DNA of 64,000 bases from Liolophura sinensis. Its lineage: Eukaryota > Mollusca > Polyplacophora > Chitonida > Chitonidae. Under the pieces are notes generated by a model. That model worked only from the letters and a program-made list of their open reading frames with translations. It did not search any database and had not been told where the DNA came from. The translations under genes were made by a program, and so were the position numbers. Location: positions 24,763,295-24,827,294 of the forward strand of contig NC_088298.1 in assembly GCF_032854445.1 (NCBI RefSeq). The letters are read 5' to 3'. Position 1 is the stretch's first letter. Every line of letters starts with the position of its first letter. Positions 1 to 12,025 of this stretch are shown piece after piece.

Positions 1-1117
1 ACTACGCAGACGTATAAATGCCAAGGGACGGTCGCCTGTAAGCTCCGGAATTGATTACTGGGAGGGCTACCATGAACTTGTCTGGCGGAACACTCATATA
101 TGAATATGGTAGGCCACTATACACTGATTGCAATCGATATACCGCGGCATGACACGTACAATTAGTCCTCTGTAGAACCCTTACAAAGCTTTGTGAGAAG
201 GTTGCGGATAAAAGGAAGCTTGTTGAATAGAAGAAAATGTACAGACGTGGAACAACGTGTGACTTACATGCTTGCGTGGACATCGGTTATTTGCTCCTCG
301 ATTAGAAGATCGTCTGTTTTCCAACTTATTGCATCCATTGGTTTCTTATCAATCGCATAAATTAATGATCGGAATAAGTGAATGACCGATCTTGCGTTTG
401 TTTTATTTTCATATACCTAAGAACTCAACACAGAGGGATGAATACAAATGTCATCAAAATAAGGGAAATCTCTCAGTGTCGTTTGTGAGTTTTGACTGGC
501 CATTTCCAGTGTCGACATTCTCAAAGTGCTGCCTTATTCGGTTGTCAAACACAAGACACGACCATCATGCTGCTAAAGTCAACAGCTGAGAGAGAGTATT
601 TTCACATCACCGTGAAATTTCCTGAACGAGGCACAGACAGAATACATAACCTATTACGTCACAAAGAAGATCAACGAATTGAAAGTCACTTCCTCCTCTA
701 ACCTCTAAATTTAGAGAGCTGTATGATATTAACTGTGATTATGGGTCGCCTCTTGAAACTTTGAAGTCGAATAACCTTACCTGTAACCGGCTAAGCTATT
801 TAAAAGAGAAGCTGTGGTGAGAGCAAAGACCGTGTCATAAGGTACATCGTCAAACGATGTATATATGATGTCACAGAAAGCCTTTTAATTTATCCATGCA
901 TATAGAGGGGAAGCATAACCTACTTCTTGTAGCCATATAGGAGTACTGTGGCATAGCGGCACATGTTAATACGACTCCAATATGGCTGCCTGGCTATTGT
1001 TCTGCCAAGGTGATGACGTCACATGCAACCCCTCTATACCGGCACGTACGAAATGTTATTTTGATAATTCGTCTTAAATACATGCTCTTGGGGAGCGGCT
1101 CGTGGCCCAGTGGTTGT
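1..1117. other. no gene recognised
   Basis: AT-rich non-coding sequence with only short ORFs lacking homology or exon-like borders. No repeat structure noticed. Confidence 0.6.
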
Positions 1118-1270
1118 ATACTGATTGACTGATATATTTCGTTGTTGGTAAACACCAAGAATTAGGTATTTTTACTTATACGATAGAGGTCAGTTTTATG
1201 AGTGGAGGAAACTTGACTTTTGGCAAGTTACTGACGCACTTTCCCACATATGGCGTACAGATATGAACAC
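1118..1270 (-). mobile_element. SINE relic, family B
   Basis: Shares with 16385-16555 and 28259-28420 an ordered string: a tail-like TTAACGCC/CAAGAATTTT block, CACTTATACGA, TATTATGAG.GGAGGAAACT, TTTGGCAAGTTACTGACG, and CCCAC...GACGTACAGAT. Orientation is set by the shared tail of the V-SINE-like elements. Diverged; no target duplication seen. Confidence 0.5.
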
Positions 1271-1945
1271 CACATCAGGAAATTATAAATGCATAACTTC
1301 CTATTTTTGTGATGTTGCACAACCGTGATACCGCAGTTCAAAGTAAACAAATCGCGCATATTGGGACAATTGAAATAGCCGCCATGTTATCAGTTTTAGC
1401 CTTTCCGACGCGAGTTATTTCTACAAACCGAGGACGCAGCTATTTTCGCTTGTTTCATCCGAACCGTGTTCTGTCTTTTAACAACATGAACATCGGGTAC
1501 GAGTGATTTTTGGTTGCTCTTAACGTTATGGCGTATTCCATGACCTCTGCAGAATTCCTGGTTAAAAGTTGATTTATAGAGTTAGCAAGCACGTGATAAG
1601 ACTGTCTCTGACCATGTAGGCCTGTTTAGACGCGTCTTCCTAAATATCTTATAGGTAATATTGTTTATTGTCCTTCCTTTTGAGTTTAAATATACAATGT
1701 GTTAATGCTATGGTAAGTATTGTCCTTACCCGTAGATAATTAATTGGTTTTGTTAAATTTAATTAAGGAAGAAAGCTTCTTATTTAAAGATAATATAAAC
1801 ACTACAGGTTACAGCCTACAAATGACAATAGAACTTGTGCTTTTATACAAGCTGATTTTGCACTCCGCCCCAATACAGTCAGATGACGTGAGGTCACTGG
1901 AGATAAGGTTTCCTGCTTTGGCCACGCTTAAAGGGATACAGAATC

Positions 1946-2300
1946 GATTCTGGTTGGTTGGTGTGAGAGACAGGCAAGTCTAGGCAATGCGTTGTTTATT
2001 GTGATTGGTTGGTGTGAGAGATAGGCAAGTCCAGGTAATGCGTTGTTGATTGTGATTGGTTGGTGTGAGAGATAGGCAAGTCCAGGTAATGCGTTGTTGA
2101 GTGTGATTGGTTGGTGTGAGAGATAGGCAAGTCTAGGCAATGCGTTGTTGATTGTGATTGGTTGGTGAGAGACGGGCAAGTCCCCGCAATGCGTTGTTGA
2201 TTCTGATTGGTTGGTGTGAGAGATAGGCAAGTCCGGGCAAAGCGTTGTTGATTCTGATTGGTTGGTGTGAGAAATAGGTAAGTCCAGGCAATGTGTTGCC
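1946..2300. repeat. tandem repeat, 51-bp unit, about 7 copies
   Basis: Units start GATTGGTTGGTGTGAGAG at 2003, 2054, 2105, 2156, 2205 and 2256; one unit lacks two bases. 51 is a multiple of three, so it gives a spurious 100-codon minus-strand frame. Confidence 0.92.
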
Positions 2301-2769
2301 TCAGATGAATTTTAGGTACCCGGTTTGGAAGATTTTATTCAGGTGTGACTGAGGTTGCAGACGGAGACAATTACTGTCGATTTTGTATCCCTCATATATA
2401 TCTACCATACCTAAACTTCTGCCTAGACTTGGCATTTCTCACGCCAGCCAGTCAGAAACGATTTCGTATGTTTAACCCCCTCCCCCTCACCCCCATCCCC
2501 GCAACATCACGGTGAGTGCAAGAATATGAGTGACCATCTTTGACCTTTTTCTACATTTCTGCGACTGTTTGATAAAACATTGAATGCTGAAATATCACGT
2601 TTTAATAGCAGTGAATCATTTGTAAAGAACAAACCATCCACCAAAAGCATTGATGTGGTTTGTTGAGTGTAAGCCGATGTTATTTTGGTTGTGTAGCCTA
2701 TATGGGGGGAACGTCGGGGATCGAGTGCCAGTTTTCTGTGTATTTCCGTCACGGGCGTTTAGTGAACAA

Positions 2770-3185
2770 CGTTTGCGTTTGCTTTCCTTTTTTTCCTTTA
2801 TTAAATATTTGTCTTGGCCGACAGTTGCATATCGCTCCCTTGCGTGATGTTTCTATTTCGTTTGCCAGACATGAAGAAGGATGTTTGGAAGACGGACTAA
2901 CATGTACAGTACACATGAACCAAGATCATTGTTTTCACAGTTTTGACCGCCAATCTTTAGTTTTTACTGTGTAGGGTCGAAAATCCACGATATAGTGTGT
3001 TTTTTGTATGATGGCTCTTTTATGTTCTGCAGTTGTGTTTCTTTTGCTTTCTTCTTCTTTTCTTTTTTTTAAAATATTTTTGTCGACCGACATTTGCAAT
3101 GTACTCCCATGAACTGTGAAATTTCTGCCAGTTTCGTGCCAGAAATATCGATTTCGTTTGCGACACATGATGAAGAACTGCCTCA
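2770..3185. repeat. diverged direct duplication, two copies
   Basis: Segment about 2785-2885 (TTTTTCCTTTATTAAATATTT, GCCGACAGTTGCATAT, ATTTCGTTTGCCAGACATGA) recurs at about 3055-3175 in the same order with mismatches and an insertion. Between and around them nothing gene-like is seen. Confidence 0.5.
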
Positions 3186-3189
3186 AGCA

Positions 3190-4200
3190 ATTTTACCTGC
3201 ACCCAGCCGTCCATTTCCTTGGACATGTAATTTACTGTTAATGGTCGCTTTAGATATAGCTGGGTGGAAAGTAATGAAGTTAACAACTACTACGGAGATT
3301 TTTTCTGAACAAACACTGTATTCTCTTGAATAGGCGTGCGTTCTGTAAAAACATAAAGAAATAAAAGGGCATTAATGATCGTATCATCCATGATCAAACT
3401 GATGAAATAAACACTATGTCAGTGTACTACACAATCTTAATACAAACACATTAAAACAAACAACATCGGTAACATTCGGTAAGTGAAGATACAAACATGT
3501 ACCGTTTTCTCTTGTATAAAGTATAAACGAATACAATATATATGACTACTTATGCCATTCCAACTTTGTATACATGCTAACCCGGGTCTACAGATTTCTC
3601 ATAAATTCAGTGCAGCATATTTTTTCACAGCAAAATACATGAAATCATTTATTAACAAACATCGAATAGATCAATTCATTCATATTCATGAGCGCAGAGT
3701 GACGTCATGATCTACAATGGAGGGTACATTTATAGGGTACGCTTCAGTAGATGCTTTGTTTACATTTATATCAGATAAATGCCTTACATGAGTACAGTCT
3801 GTGACTGCGTCCTGTGTTATTGTGTGACCTGATTTGCAAGTGCCCGTCTGGTTACGTCGCGCCGGAAAATGATCAAGCAACACTAAATGCACTTGCGTCA
3901 CTTAGCAAAGAAAATGTATGTCACTTCACCTGAAGAGTGGATCTCCGTACTCTCAAAACAGATTTTATGCAGCGAAACTGGCTCTTCGTCACCGCGTTCG
4001 TAGCTATCGCTTCGCTATCGTCTGGCTGCTGTGACGTCAGGTCGCGTGCAGTAACTGGGTGAGTGTGGGGACAGTTTAGTGCTTGGGTGGTGTCAGGGAG
4101 CGACCGGTGCTTGCATCTCACGTACTTCCTTAACAATAGGCGATGTCTCTCAAATAACCACTCGGAATGACATATTTTAACCGACAACTGTTACACGGAA
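3190..4200. other. no gene recognised
   Basis: Non-coding; the 88- and 71-codon minus-strand frames here have no recognisable domain or splice context. Confidence 0.5.
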
Positions 4201-4204
4201 ATTC

Positions 4205-4960
4205 ACTAGTTTGGGGAAAACATAGTGGCTAAATGATAACATGCTTTTCTGCTTTGCTTGTACTTCCCTTGATTTGAATCGGTACTATATACCACGAAAA
4301 CCTGACACGTCGCACGTGACAAAGTCAGCAAGAGTGTCTATCGGGCCTGTCACTACCATTTTATGTAATGTGTTTCAATCTAGATAGTTTCTTTCGACAT
4401 ACAACCAAGAATTAAACACTCATAGAATATTTCAGTTCCTGTTGTTAATCCCCGAGGGAAATCATGTGGACTCTGATTTCATCAGAATGTGCAAACATAG
4501 CACTCGCATATCCATAACTGGGTAACTTTTAACTTTGAGGCACTTAGATGGCCTATTTGTGGACAATCTTTCCCACGCAGTACATAGGTTATTACCTTTT
4601 GCAGCGTGACTGAAACGGATTCGTCAGGTTAAGTTTATGTGCATTCTAGATCCGATCTGATGCCTGGATATACTAGTTTGGGGAATACATTGCTCTTTAC
4701 TACATTTTTGGCACTGCTTGTCTCTCCCGTAGGAAACTATCTTGATTTGAATCGATGGAAGTCGCTATCACGTCGCACATGCCATATTCAGGCCTAGTTA
4801 CCCTACAAACGACGTGTCTAGTTGGCCTGTCACTACCATTTTCTGTCGTGTGCTTCAATTTAGACCTTTTTTTTCTTCGGCAGACAACCGAGAATAAAAC
4901 ACTAATAGAATAATTTAGCTCCTGTGGTCAACCCCGAAGGGAAATCGTGCAGGCGATTGT
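4205..4960. repeat. diverged direct duplication of about 270 bp
   Basis: About 4208-4480 and 4673-4960 share, in order, AGTTTGGGGAA, CTTGATTTGAATCG, CGTCGCAC, GGCCTGTCACTACCATTTT, GTGTTTCAAT/GTGCTTCAAT, ACAACC.AGAAT.AAACACT and CCC..AGGGAAATC.TG. Offset is about 470 bp. Confidence 0.75.
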
Positions 4961-6983
4961 TTTTCAAAGCCAGCACATCCTGAAGGATTTTCATGTCAAA
5001 TTACGCTAGCAGGTGGCGCTGATTTATGTGCACACTCGTCGACATCGTCAGTCATGTCTGGTGTCCTAACTTATTCGGCTTGCCTTAAGGTTACACATGC
5101 ACAACTGGATTTTCCTCCAATCTAAAGAGTGTAGTAGGACTGACTGAGTAATATTACCAAACAGACATTTTAGGTTCTTGAAACGCTATAAATTTCTGCA
5201 CTAGTAATTGGTACCTAGTTAAAATATATCAGAATTTTATCCTTTTGGACAGCGCTGCAAAGCTTTTGCCCAATGTTACTACCCACCCGCCTGGGAGTTA
5301 CCCAGTTAGAAAAAAAAAGAGATTGATCTCACTTCCAGAAACCACAGCAAAAAGAAATGGTGATCAGGCTAGGCTGATTTTTTGATATATTCCAGAGAAA
5401 AGTACAAGCTGCGTGATAGAGGATATATATTTTTGAGGTTGAAGTTGACAAATTTACTACATAAATAATGAGGAAAATCTACGCACTCGTGTAAACTTAA
5501 AAGTCAAGTTGAATCGATTAACTCCACCTGACGTCAAGGGGAGGGAGCCAACCGACCGGAAGCAATAAGCTAAAGAGCTCACTATCAAATAATAGGAGCA
5601 TGTAGATGAGGGCAAATGTGTGAATATATCTCCAGAACCAGAAATCACTTGGTATTGGCGAACAGAGATTTCCCAATAGTGTCCATTCACCAATTATTGC
5701 AGTCAAATGGGAACAAAAGTTTCATTTGCATTAATCATTGTAAATAATATTCAACGGATAGTGGAAGACAACCAATGTCCCACCACCCCTCCTCATGACA
5801 GCGTAACTTTTCATACCATTCTCGGCGAAAGCAGTTGTGATGCAATGACGTCATGGAAGGGTTGAACATTTACTGGGACACCCGCTTGACCTATTTGCAA
5901 CAATACTGCTTACGGTTGCGGGTTTTTCATTGACAGTTCGGAAGGGTCTATTATGAACGTTTGAAACCAGGCACCGATTCCGCAAAAACATTTCTGATTT
6001 AATTCAAAGTTTGAAATACAATCTTAAAGTTTATTTTCTGGTAATATAAAGTACCATCTCGACCACTTCATCAGTGTTATCTTAAGTTAAATGTATCCAA
6101 ATTTCAACTTTCGGTACCAAAGACTGAGAGTTGTGGAAAGATTATAAATTTTGATATAAGTCAGAAATCGCTTTGTAGAATCGGCCCGAGAGAGTTATTT
6201 GGAGTATTATTTTAGGTTCGTGCTGTTGTTGTTTTTCAATATGATGCTACGTTTCCGTAAAGCCAGGCCTGTAAAGATGACCAATTCATCAGATCCGAGA
6301 ATGAACATATAGTGACATAAAGATGTGATACATACAGACTTTACGGGAAATTTACGGGAAGTTTGATAACAGTGCACATGGCCAGCGAGTGTCCCTACTT
6401 CGCCAGATTAAATCGGAACAACGGTTTGTAAGTGATTCACCTTTTCTCCACTCGTTGACTCAATCGCTCAGTTCAATCAGTCAGTCCAATGCAATCAATC
6501 ATTTAAAACAGTTGATATATAGGTTCACACAAAAAATCTAGACTCAGTTGAATAAACAAGATCAAGTAGCCCAGTTTTCCTTCTTCATATAAGCCTTATT
6601 TCGCGTGTCTGAATTCCGAGGCCTTGCCAGATTGTGACCTTAAATCAGGAAAATACACTGTCGAGGTGCGACTGTTTTCTTACGAATCTTCCGATTTGCG
6701 GCCATAAGTCTGCTTCTATAACTGCTTTTGATGCAGCAGCAGAAGATATACATGTTTGGAGTTAAACTTAAGCAGTGACGACCTAATGCAAATAATGATC
6801 ATCTAACCACAAAAACAATACAAAACAGCTTTTGATATCCAGTGATTTCGAGCAAATCCCCGTACTGGAGCCAGGACTGTGTTAAGCAGGTAGTCCTATC
6901 AGTTTTTCTGTCAGCTTATACCCAGAACCTTTACACGGCATCGATTGATACCTCTTACCGACCTGTCATCGATTCCAGATTTT
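4961..6983. other. no gene recognised
   Basis: Two kilobases of ordinary AT-rich sequence without exon-like frames or repeats that I can identify. Confidence 0.55.
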
Positions 6984-7680
6984 CAGTAATGTACGGTTGT
7001 CTGTACACGTCAGTAATGTACGGTTGTCTGTACACGTCTGTAATGTACGGTGTCTGTACACGTCAGTAATGTACGGTGTCTGTACACGTCAGCAATGTAC
7101 GGTGGTCTGTACACGCCAGTAATGTACGGTGTCTGTACACGTCAGTAATGTATGGTGTTTGTGCACGTTAGTAATGTACGGTGGTGTGTACGCGTCAGTA
7201 ATGTATGGTGGACTGTACGCATCACCAATGTAAGGTGGTCTGTGCGCGTCGGTAATGTACGGTGGTCTGTGCGCGTCCGTAATGTACGGTGGTCTGTACA
7301 CGTCAGCAATGTACGGTGGTCTGTACGCGTCAGCAGTGTACGGTGGTCTGTACGTGTCGGTAATGTACGGTGGTCTGTGCGCGTCAGCAATGTATGGTGG
7401 ACTGTACGCATCACCAATGTAAGGTGGTCTGTACGCGTCAGTAATGTACGGTGGTCTGTATGTGTTAGTAATGTACGGTGGTCTGTACGCGTCAGCAATG
7501 TACAGTGGTCTGTACGTGTCAGTAATGTACGGTGGTCTGACGCGTCAGCAATGTACAGTGGTCTGTACGTGTCAGTAATGTACGGTGGTCTGTACGCGTC
7601 AGCGATGTACGGTGGTCTGTACGTGTCGGTAATGTACGATGGCCTGTGCTCGTCCGTAATGTACGGTGGTCTGTACACGT
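6984..7680. repeat. tandem repeat, 27-bp unit, about 26 copies
   Basis: Unit GTAATGTACGGTGGTCTGT plus ACGCGTCA, with 25-27-bp variants. Because 27 is a multiple of three, both strands stay open for 178 codons; these frames are repeat artefacts. Confidence 0.95.
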
Positions 7681-7869
7681 CTTTTTGATTATCAACAACT
7701 TATAAACTAGCATACTACACGGTTTGGATTCTGATTTGACTGCTCCTCTTTGTATGAATCCGCCCTTGTTTTGTACTTCATATACTTTCTTAGTTCTTTG
7801 GCTGTTTGTGTTAAACGTTGTTTATGGAAGAGGCTTTGCGATCATTTACCTGGACCGTTCGTTTTTACT

Positions 7870-7925
7870 GACAGCTGGTATGCGAACGTTTGTTTTTACT
7901 GACAGCTGGTATACGAAAGTCTGTT
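7870..7925. repeat. short direct duplication, 2 copies
   Basis: TTTTTACTGACAGCTGGTAT occurs twice about 33 bp apart, followed by a similar GCGAACGT / ACGAAAGT. Confidence 0.7.
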
Positions 7926-7987
7926 TTGACACCGTTGTCACAGGTTGATCATTCCATTGAAGCTTTTCTCTCAAGACAAATGTTCGG

Positions 7988-8165
7988 CCCTTACCAATTA
8001 CCCTTGCTTAACGTCGCAGGTTCGAACCCAATTCTCGCTGCGTCAGAATATTTGTCACGTGCCTGACGAATGAAGGTGGATTACCCCGCGCACAAGGCTG
8101 TCCTCCACCCGTAAACCTGTTCGCTGTGATATTGATAAGAGATTTCTCCAATATTGCCGATTATT
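7988..8165 (+). mobile_element. tRNA-derived SINE relic
   Basis: Contains a Pol III B-box-like GGTTCGAACCC at about 8020 within AACGTCGCAGGTTCGAACCC, followed by TGCGTCAG and GGTGGATTACCCC, an arrangement seen in molluscan SINEs. The 3' tail has decayed and no target duplication is visible. Confidence 0.45.
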
Positions 8166-8169
8166 TCTC

Positions 8170-9110
8170 TAACCGCAGATTTACCGTCCTTAGAGCTGCA
8201 TTCAGAACAAGTTTAGTACAACTCAGCATTTCGATAAAACCTTACGCTAAGTCTAAAACTTGAGTTTCAATCCTTTAGCCGAAGAAAGAATTTGAAAAAT
8301 TAAAGGCTTTTATGGCAAAGACTACAGACAAACAGGGCAACGTATATAGTCTATTTCTCTGCAGGGTATTGTTTTAGTTAAAAAATTCTATTAATATAGC
8401 TGTTCAAACAGGATTTTTTTTTCTTTTCTATATACTCCACGTCGGTTCACAGTAATTACCTTATTTACAACACAAGTTCCAACAGACGAGGCACGTACGC
8501 ATTCAAAATTCAACTAGCACTAATCTATGGGAAGACAGGCGACTTCGTCAAACAGTGTTGACTGTTTGAGGAATTCTATAAGATGGTTTAAATCGGCTTT
8601 CGTAGAATTTCACTCTACATGGCAAAAACGATTTAAGCGCTCTTCCATTTAATATGAGTGCACTGGTTTTTTCTTTGCAAAATTATACTCAAATTAAAGC
8701 ACGGGAAATCAATTCTCAAATGAGGCCTCTATCGTTATTATTCTTCAATCTTAAACACATAAGGCTCGATTTAATTTCTTTTGATATCACAAACGTTCTA
8801 TCTAGGAATACATTTCAGTCACGTGACATTTATTAGGAATAGAACGTGAGGCATGTAAATTGCTCCTCAATGGATTCAGGGGCGTCTATTCAAGTCATTA
8901 TAAAACTACATGTGCAATTACTCTGTATCATTTTTCCGAAGAAAATTGATGTTCAACGCTTGATATTCGAGAATTCACTCACTTATACAAAAACTGAGTG
9001 CCTGGGGTAACAATGCTTATTAAACCTTAATCAAAATTTCAAGGTCAACCTAAGACTTTAAAACGGGAAGTTGTAACTGCCTCGCTTGGCGTTCGGCATG
9101 AAGGGGATAG
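8170..9110. other. no gene recognised
   Basis: Non-coding sequence; a 60-codon plus-strand frame at 8654-8836 has no recognisable feature. Confidence 0.55.
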
Positions 9111-9116
9111 TGCAAC

Positions 9117-9328
9117 GACTGGTTGACCCGTATCAGTATAATGACTCGGGCGGGGCAGATTACTTGCCTTCGGTAAGGCGTCTCAGTGAAGCAGCACTAG
9201 AGCGGTGGAAATCCGTCCTGCAACAAGGAGGTATATTACATGCACTCTAAGGATTCCTTCGTCGTCATATTACTGAAAAATTGTTGAGCACGACGTTAAA
9301 CCCCGAGCACTCACTCAAGGTCAAGTTT
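9117..9328 (-). mobile_element. SINE-like element, family C
   Basis: On the minus strand it ends with the block CTTGAGTGAGTGC.CGGGGTTTAACGTCGT.CTCAACAATTTTTCAG.ATATGACGACGA, the same block that forms the 24466-24527 insertion. Upstream on that strand is TGCATGTAATATACCTCC and a GC-rich body. Confidence 0.6.
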
Positions 9329-9389
9329 CAAGTCGTTATCAGAAAAAAAGGGTACAAAAGAAACTTTCATCTGGCTTGTACCGTAATGT

Positions 9390-9520
9390 CTACTTATTCT
9401 CTAACGCCACACTCAAGACATTTTTATGGGTTGAGGATACCGATGCCCATTATAAACCATCGGCCTGTGGCTCGTAACTGACGAGCTTTCCCACGTGTGA
9501 CGAACAGATGGACAAAGCAA
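9390..9520. mobile_element. possible family B SINE fragment
   Basis: Shares only the terminal string TAACTGACGAGCTTTCCCACGTGTGACGAACAGATGG with the family B copy at 16500-16555; the rest is too decayed to align by eye. Confidence 0.4.
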
Positions 9521-10186
9521 GTGGTCTTAAACCAACGTTAGCTAGAACGAGGGACCTGGGGTATTTTTTTCAATGCATGTATACTTTTGGACAAGTGTTA
9601 TCGTTTCTTTTAAAGAGGGTATGGCAATCCTAACGTTCAAACTTCTATTTATTTAATTGCGTTTTATTTTCTGAATTTAAAAGTTTCCTTTAATGAAAAA
9701 AGGATAGATTACTTAACACGTTCATTTTTACCTCCGGCGACGAGTAAATGTCCGTATGCTTGAAACAGCTAATTGACACCCAGTACTGTTGACTGAACAA
9801 CAGGCTGTAACTAGCCCCAGAAATGCGCACTGAGAGACTGCTGAAAAACTTCCAGCGTTGTCATTTTAACCTCGAACCAAACCTGTGCGCTCACTGAAAG
9901 AGGTTAATTGAGATCGGGTAATGCACAGTCAATAGATCACGTCTATCATGACGTCACTGTATGGCGCTTGCCAAGACGTGTCGATTCCTCTAGTTCATAC
10001 GCCCGCAGTGCTTATGCTAACTGGGAAACGACTGAACTCATCACAGATTGCTCGTCCTAAATTAATAGCCGTGTGGAACAAACGGTTCAGGTAAACCACA
10101 TACTGTACAACCATACAATAATTATAATTTTGTTCCAGGCATCTGGTCGCTTTTACTTTTATTTCGGTAATGCCACCACGGCGTTT

Positions 10187-10480
10187 TATTTTGCAGAAGG
10201 GGCCTCCATGGCTCAGTCGTTTAGCGCGATAGCGCAGCGTAATGACCCAGGAGCCTCTCACCAATGCGGTCGCTGTGAGTTCAAGTCCAGCTCATGCTGG
10301 CTTCCTCTCCGGCCGTAAGTGGGAAGGTCTGGCAGCAACCTGCGGATGGTCGTGGGTTTCCCCCATGCTGTGCCCGGTTTCCACCCACCATAATGCTGGC
10401 CGCCGTCGTATAAGTGAAATATTCTTGAGTACGGCGTAAAACACCAATCAAATAAATAAATAAATAAATATTTTGCAGAA
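10187..10480 (+). mobile_element. full-length tRNA-headed V-SINE-like element with 12-bp target duplication
   Basis: Element about 10199-10468. Head starts GGGGCCTCCATGGCTCAGT with A-box-like TGGCTCAGTCGTTTAGCGCG and B-box-like GAGTTCAAGTCC; body includes CACCATAATGCTGGCCGCCG and TATAAGTGAAATATTCTTG; tail is ACACCAATCA then (AATA)n. Flanked by TATTTTGCAGAA at 10187-10198 and 10469-10480. Resembles the RUDI/V-SINE family from memory, but no database match was made. Confidence 0.88.
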
Positions 10481-11440
10481 TGACTTTCTACTATTCACAT
10501 TTAAAGTGGCTATACCGGAGACTTTGCCAAAAAATCTCATCGAAGTTTGGCAATTATTGGCATATTATTTATGTAATGCGAAATCCCGCTTCCCAACGTG
10601 AAATTAATTCCAAATGATATGACAGAGTCTATCCGATAACCTGCAAATCTCGCTCTAAAGCGTGATTTCGCCTTACATGATTGACACGCCCAATTATTTA
10701 GAATAAACTAAGTAATTACGCTTCACAAAATATTGGCCTCGTCCGTGCACGCCTTATAGTTCATAATGGGTATTAAAGTGTATATATACAATTTATAATC
10801 AAGCTGTAAATCGTAGAATTTTCGGAAAAGGCAATAATTGTAGCTTTTCTGGATAAATACAGAATATTTGATTTAATTAGCGAATTTCGATTTAAAAAAA
10901 AAAACCCTTCAGTATGGCATCTTTATGTGAGGCAGGACTATAAATATACCGGCATTAGGGCGTCTGCTACCTGTGTAATGGGCCATCTATCGATATTGCG
11001 GAAAGTAATATTGAAAGTGACATGAATCGCTGTAGGAATTCAAGCAAGAACCTAAATTATGGAAATATTTGGAGATCAGACTCTAACCCATTGTGATGCC
11101 AACTCCATTCAGGAAAATACGTCTTTGAACATATCATTTTGGACGTTTATCATTTTACCGTGTTTGTTCTAAAATGGTTGCATCTGATTGGTTGACTGAA
11201 TCACAGATCTGTAGCGTCGTACTTCAGATTATTTCATTCATTCGGTCATTTATGTGACTAAAGGAAGTACCCGGAATAAACTTCTGGCATTTGGCAAGTC
11301 ACTGACGAACATTTGTCCATCCACCCACCCATCAGTCAATCAATCAATCAATCAAAGGATCAAGCAATCTAGGAAATAAACAATCCTCCCAAACAGTACT
11401 CATCTGCTCCATGTTAATGTCTAGGCTGCATCGTTTGTAA
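10481..11440. other. no gene; one possible family B SINE fragment
   Basis: Non-coding. TTTGGCAAGTCACTGACGAAC near 11290 matches part of family B; the rest shows nothing. Confidence 0.5.
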
Positions 11441-11447
11441 AGCTGGT

Positions 11448-11735
11448 CACTGTAAACAATGTTACTGTAGACAACGTCACTGTAGACAACGTCACTGTAG
11501 ACAACGTCACTGTAAACAACGTCATTGTAAACAATGTCACTGTAGACAACGTTACTGTAAACAACGTCATTGTAAACAACGTCACTGTAGACAACGTCAC
11601 TGTAAACAACGTCATTGTAAACCACGTCACTGTAGACAATGTCACTGGAGACAACGTTACTGAAGACAACGTCACTGTAAACAACGTCACTGTAGACAAC
11701 GTCATTGTAAACAACGTCACTGTAGACAACGTCAC
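11448..11735. repeat. tandem repeat, 15-bp unit, about 19 copies
   Basis: Unit CACTGTAGACAACGT with variants CATTGTAAACAACGT. The multiple-of-three length gives 104- and 134-codon minus-strand frames of simple composition. Confidence 0.95.
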
Positions 11736-11784
11736 AACGCATGGTCATGTCCGAGTTTCAGCCCTTCCGGCCATATCTGGCCAT

Positions 11785-12025
11785 AGACCCCATTAATTTT
11801 CCATAAGCGACGATGTTAACGTTTGGCGCTGTGGCTCAGCCCCAAACATTCCGTGGCCAATAAACTTTGGTGCATACCTGGCCCAGCCTGTGAGAAAGAA
11901 GCCATAAAAGTCTTGACGTAGGTTGACCTTAAAAATCTGGACCTTTCTATGTCCGCAGCTGGGAGGGGTGCCTACCAACACCAAGGGGACGTCACTCGCA
12001 GCCTCATCACCACCCGTCTCCTAGT
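11785..12025 (+). repeat. unnamed dispersed repeat, copy 1
   Basis: Homologous to the reverse complement of 34075-34290. Shared blocks in order: ATTAATTTTCCATAAGCGAC, CCCAAACATTCCGTGGCCAA, TCTTGACGTAGGTTGACC, GACCTTTCTATG, CAGCTGGGAGG, CCAAGGGGACGTCACTC and CAGCCTCATCAC. No tRNA head is evident and no target duplication seen. Could be a SINE body, a MITE or part of a larger element. Confidence 0.75.

Noticed and set aside
7142-7688. 178-codon ORFs on both strands
   Set aside because: Products of the 27-bp repeat, whose length is a multiple of three and which lacks stops; both strands open equally, which a real gene would not show.
10205-10310. Functional tRNA gene
   Set aside because: A- and B-box-like motifs are present, but the sequence continues into a SINE body and tail with target duplications, and no proper cloverleaf can be drawn.
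11344-11748. 134- and 104-codon minus-strand ORFs of DVVYS or TLFTV type
   Set aside because: 15-bp minisatellite read as a pentapeptide; no flanking gene structure.
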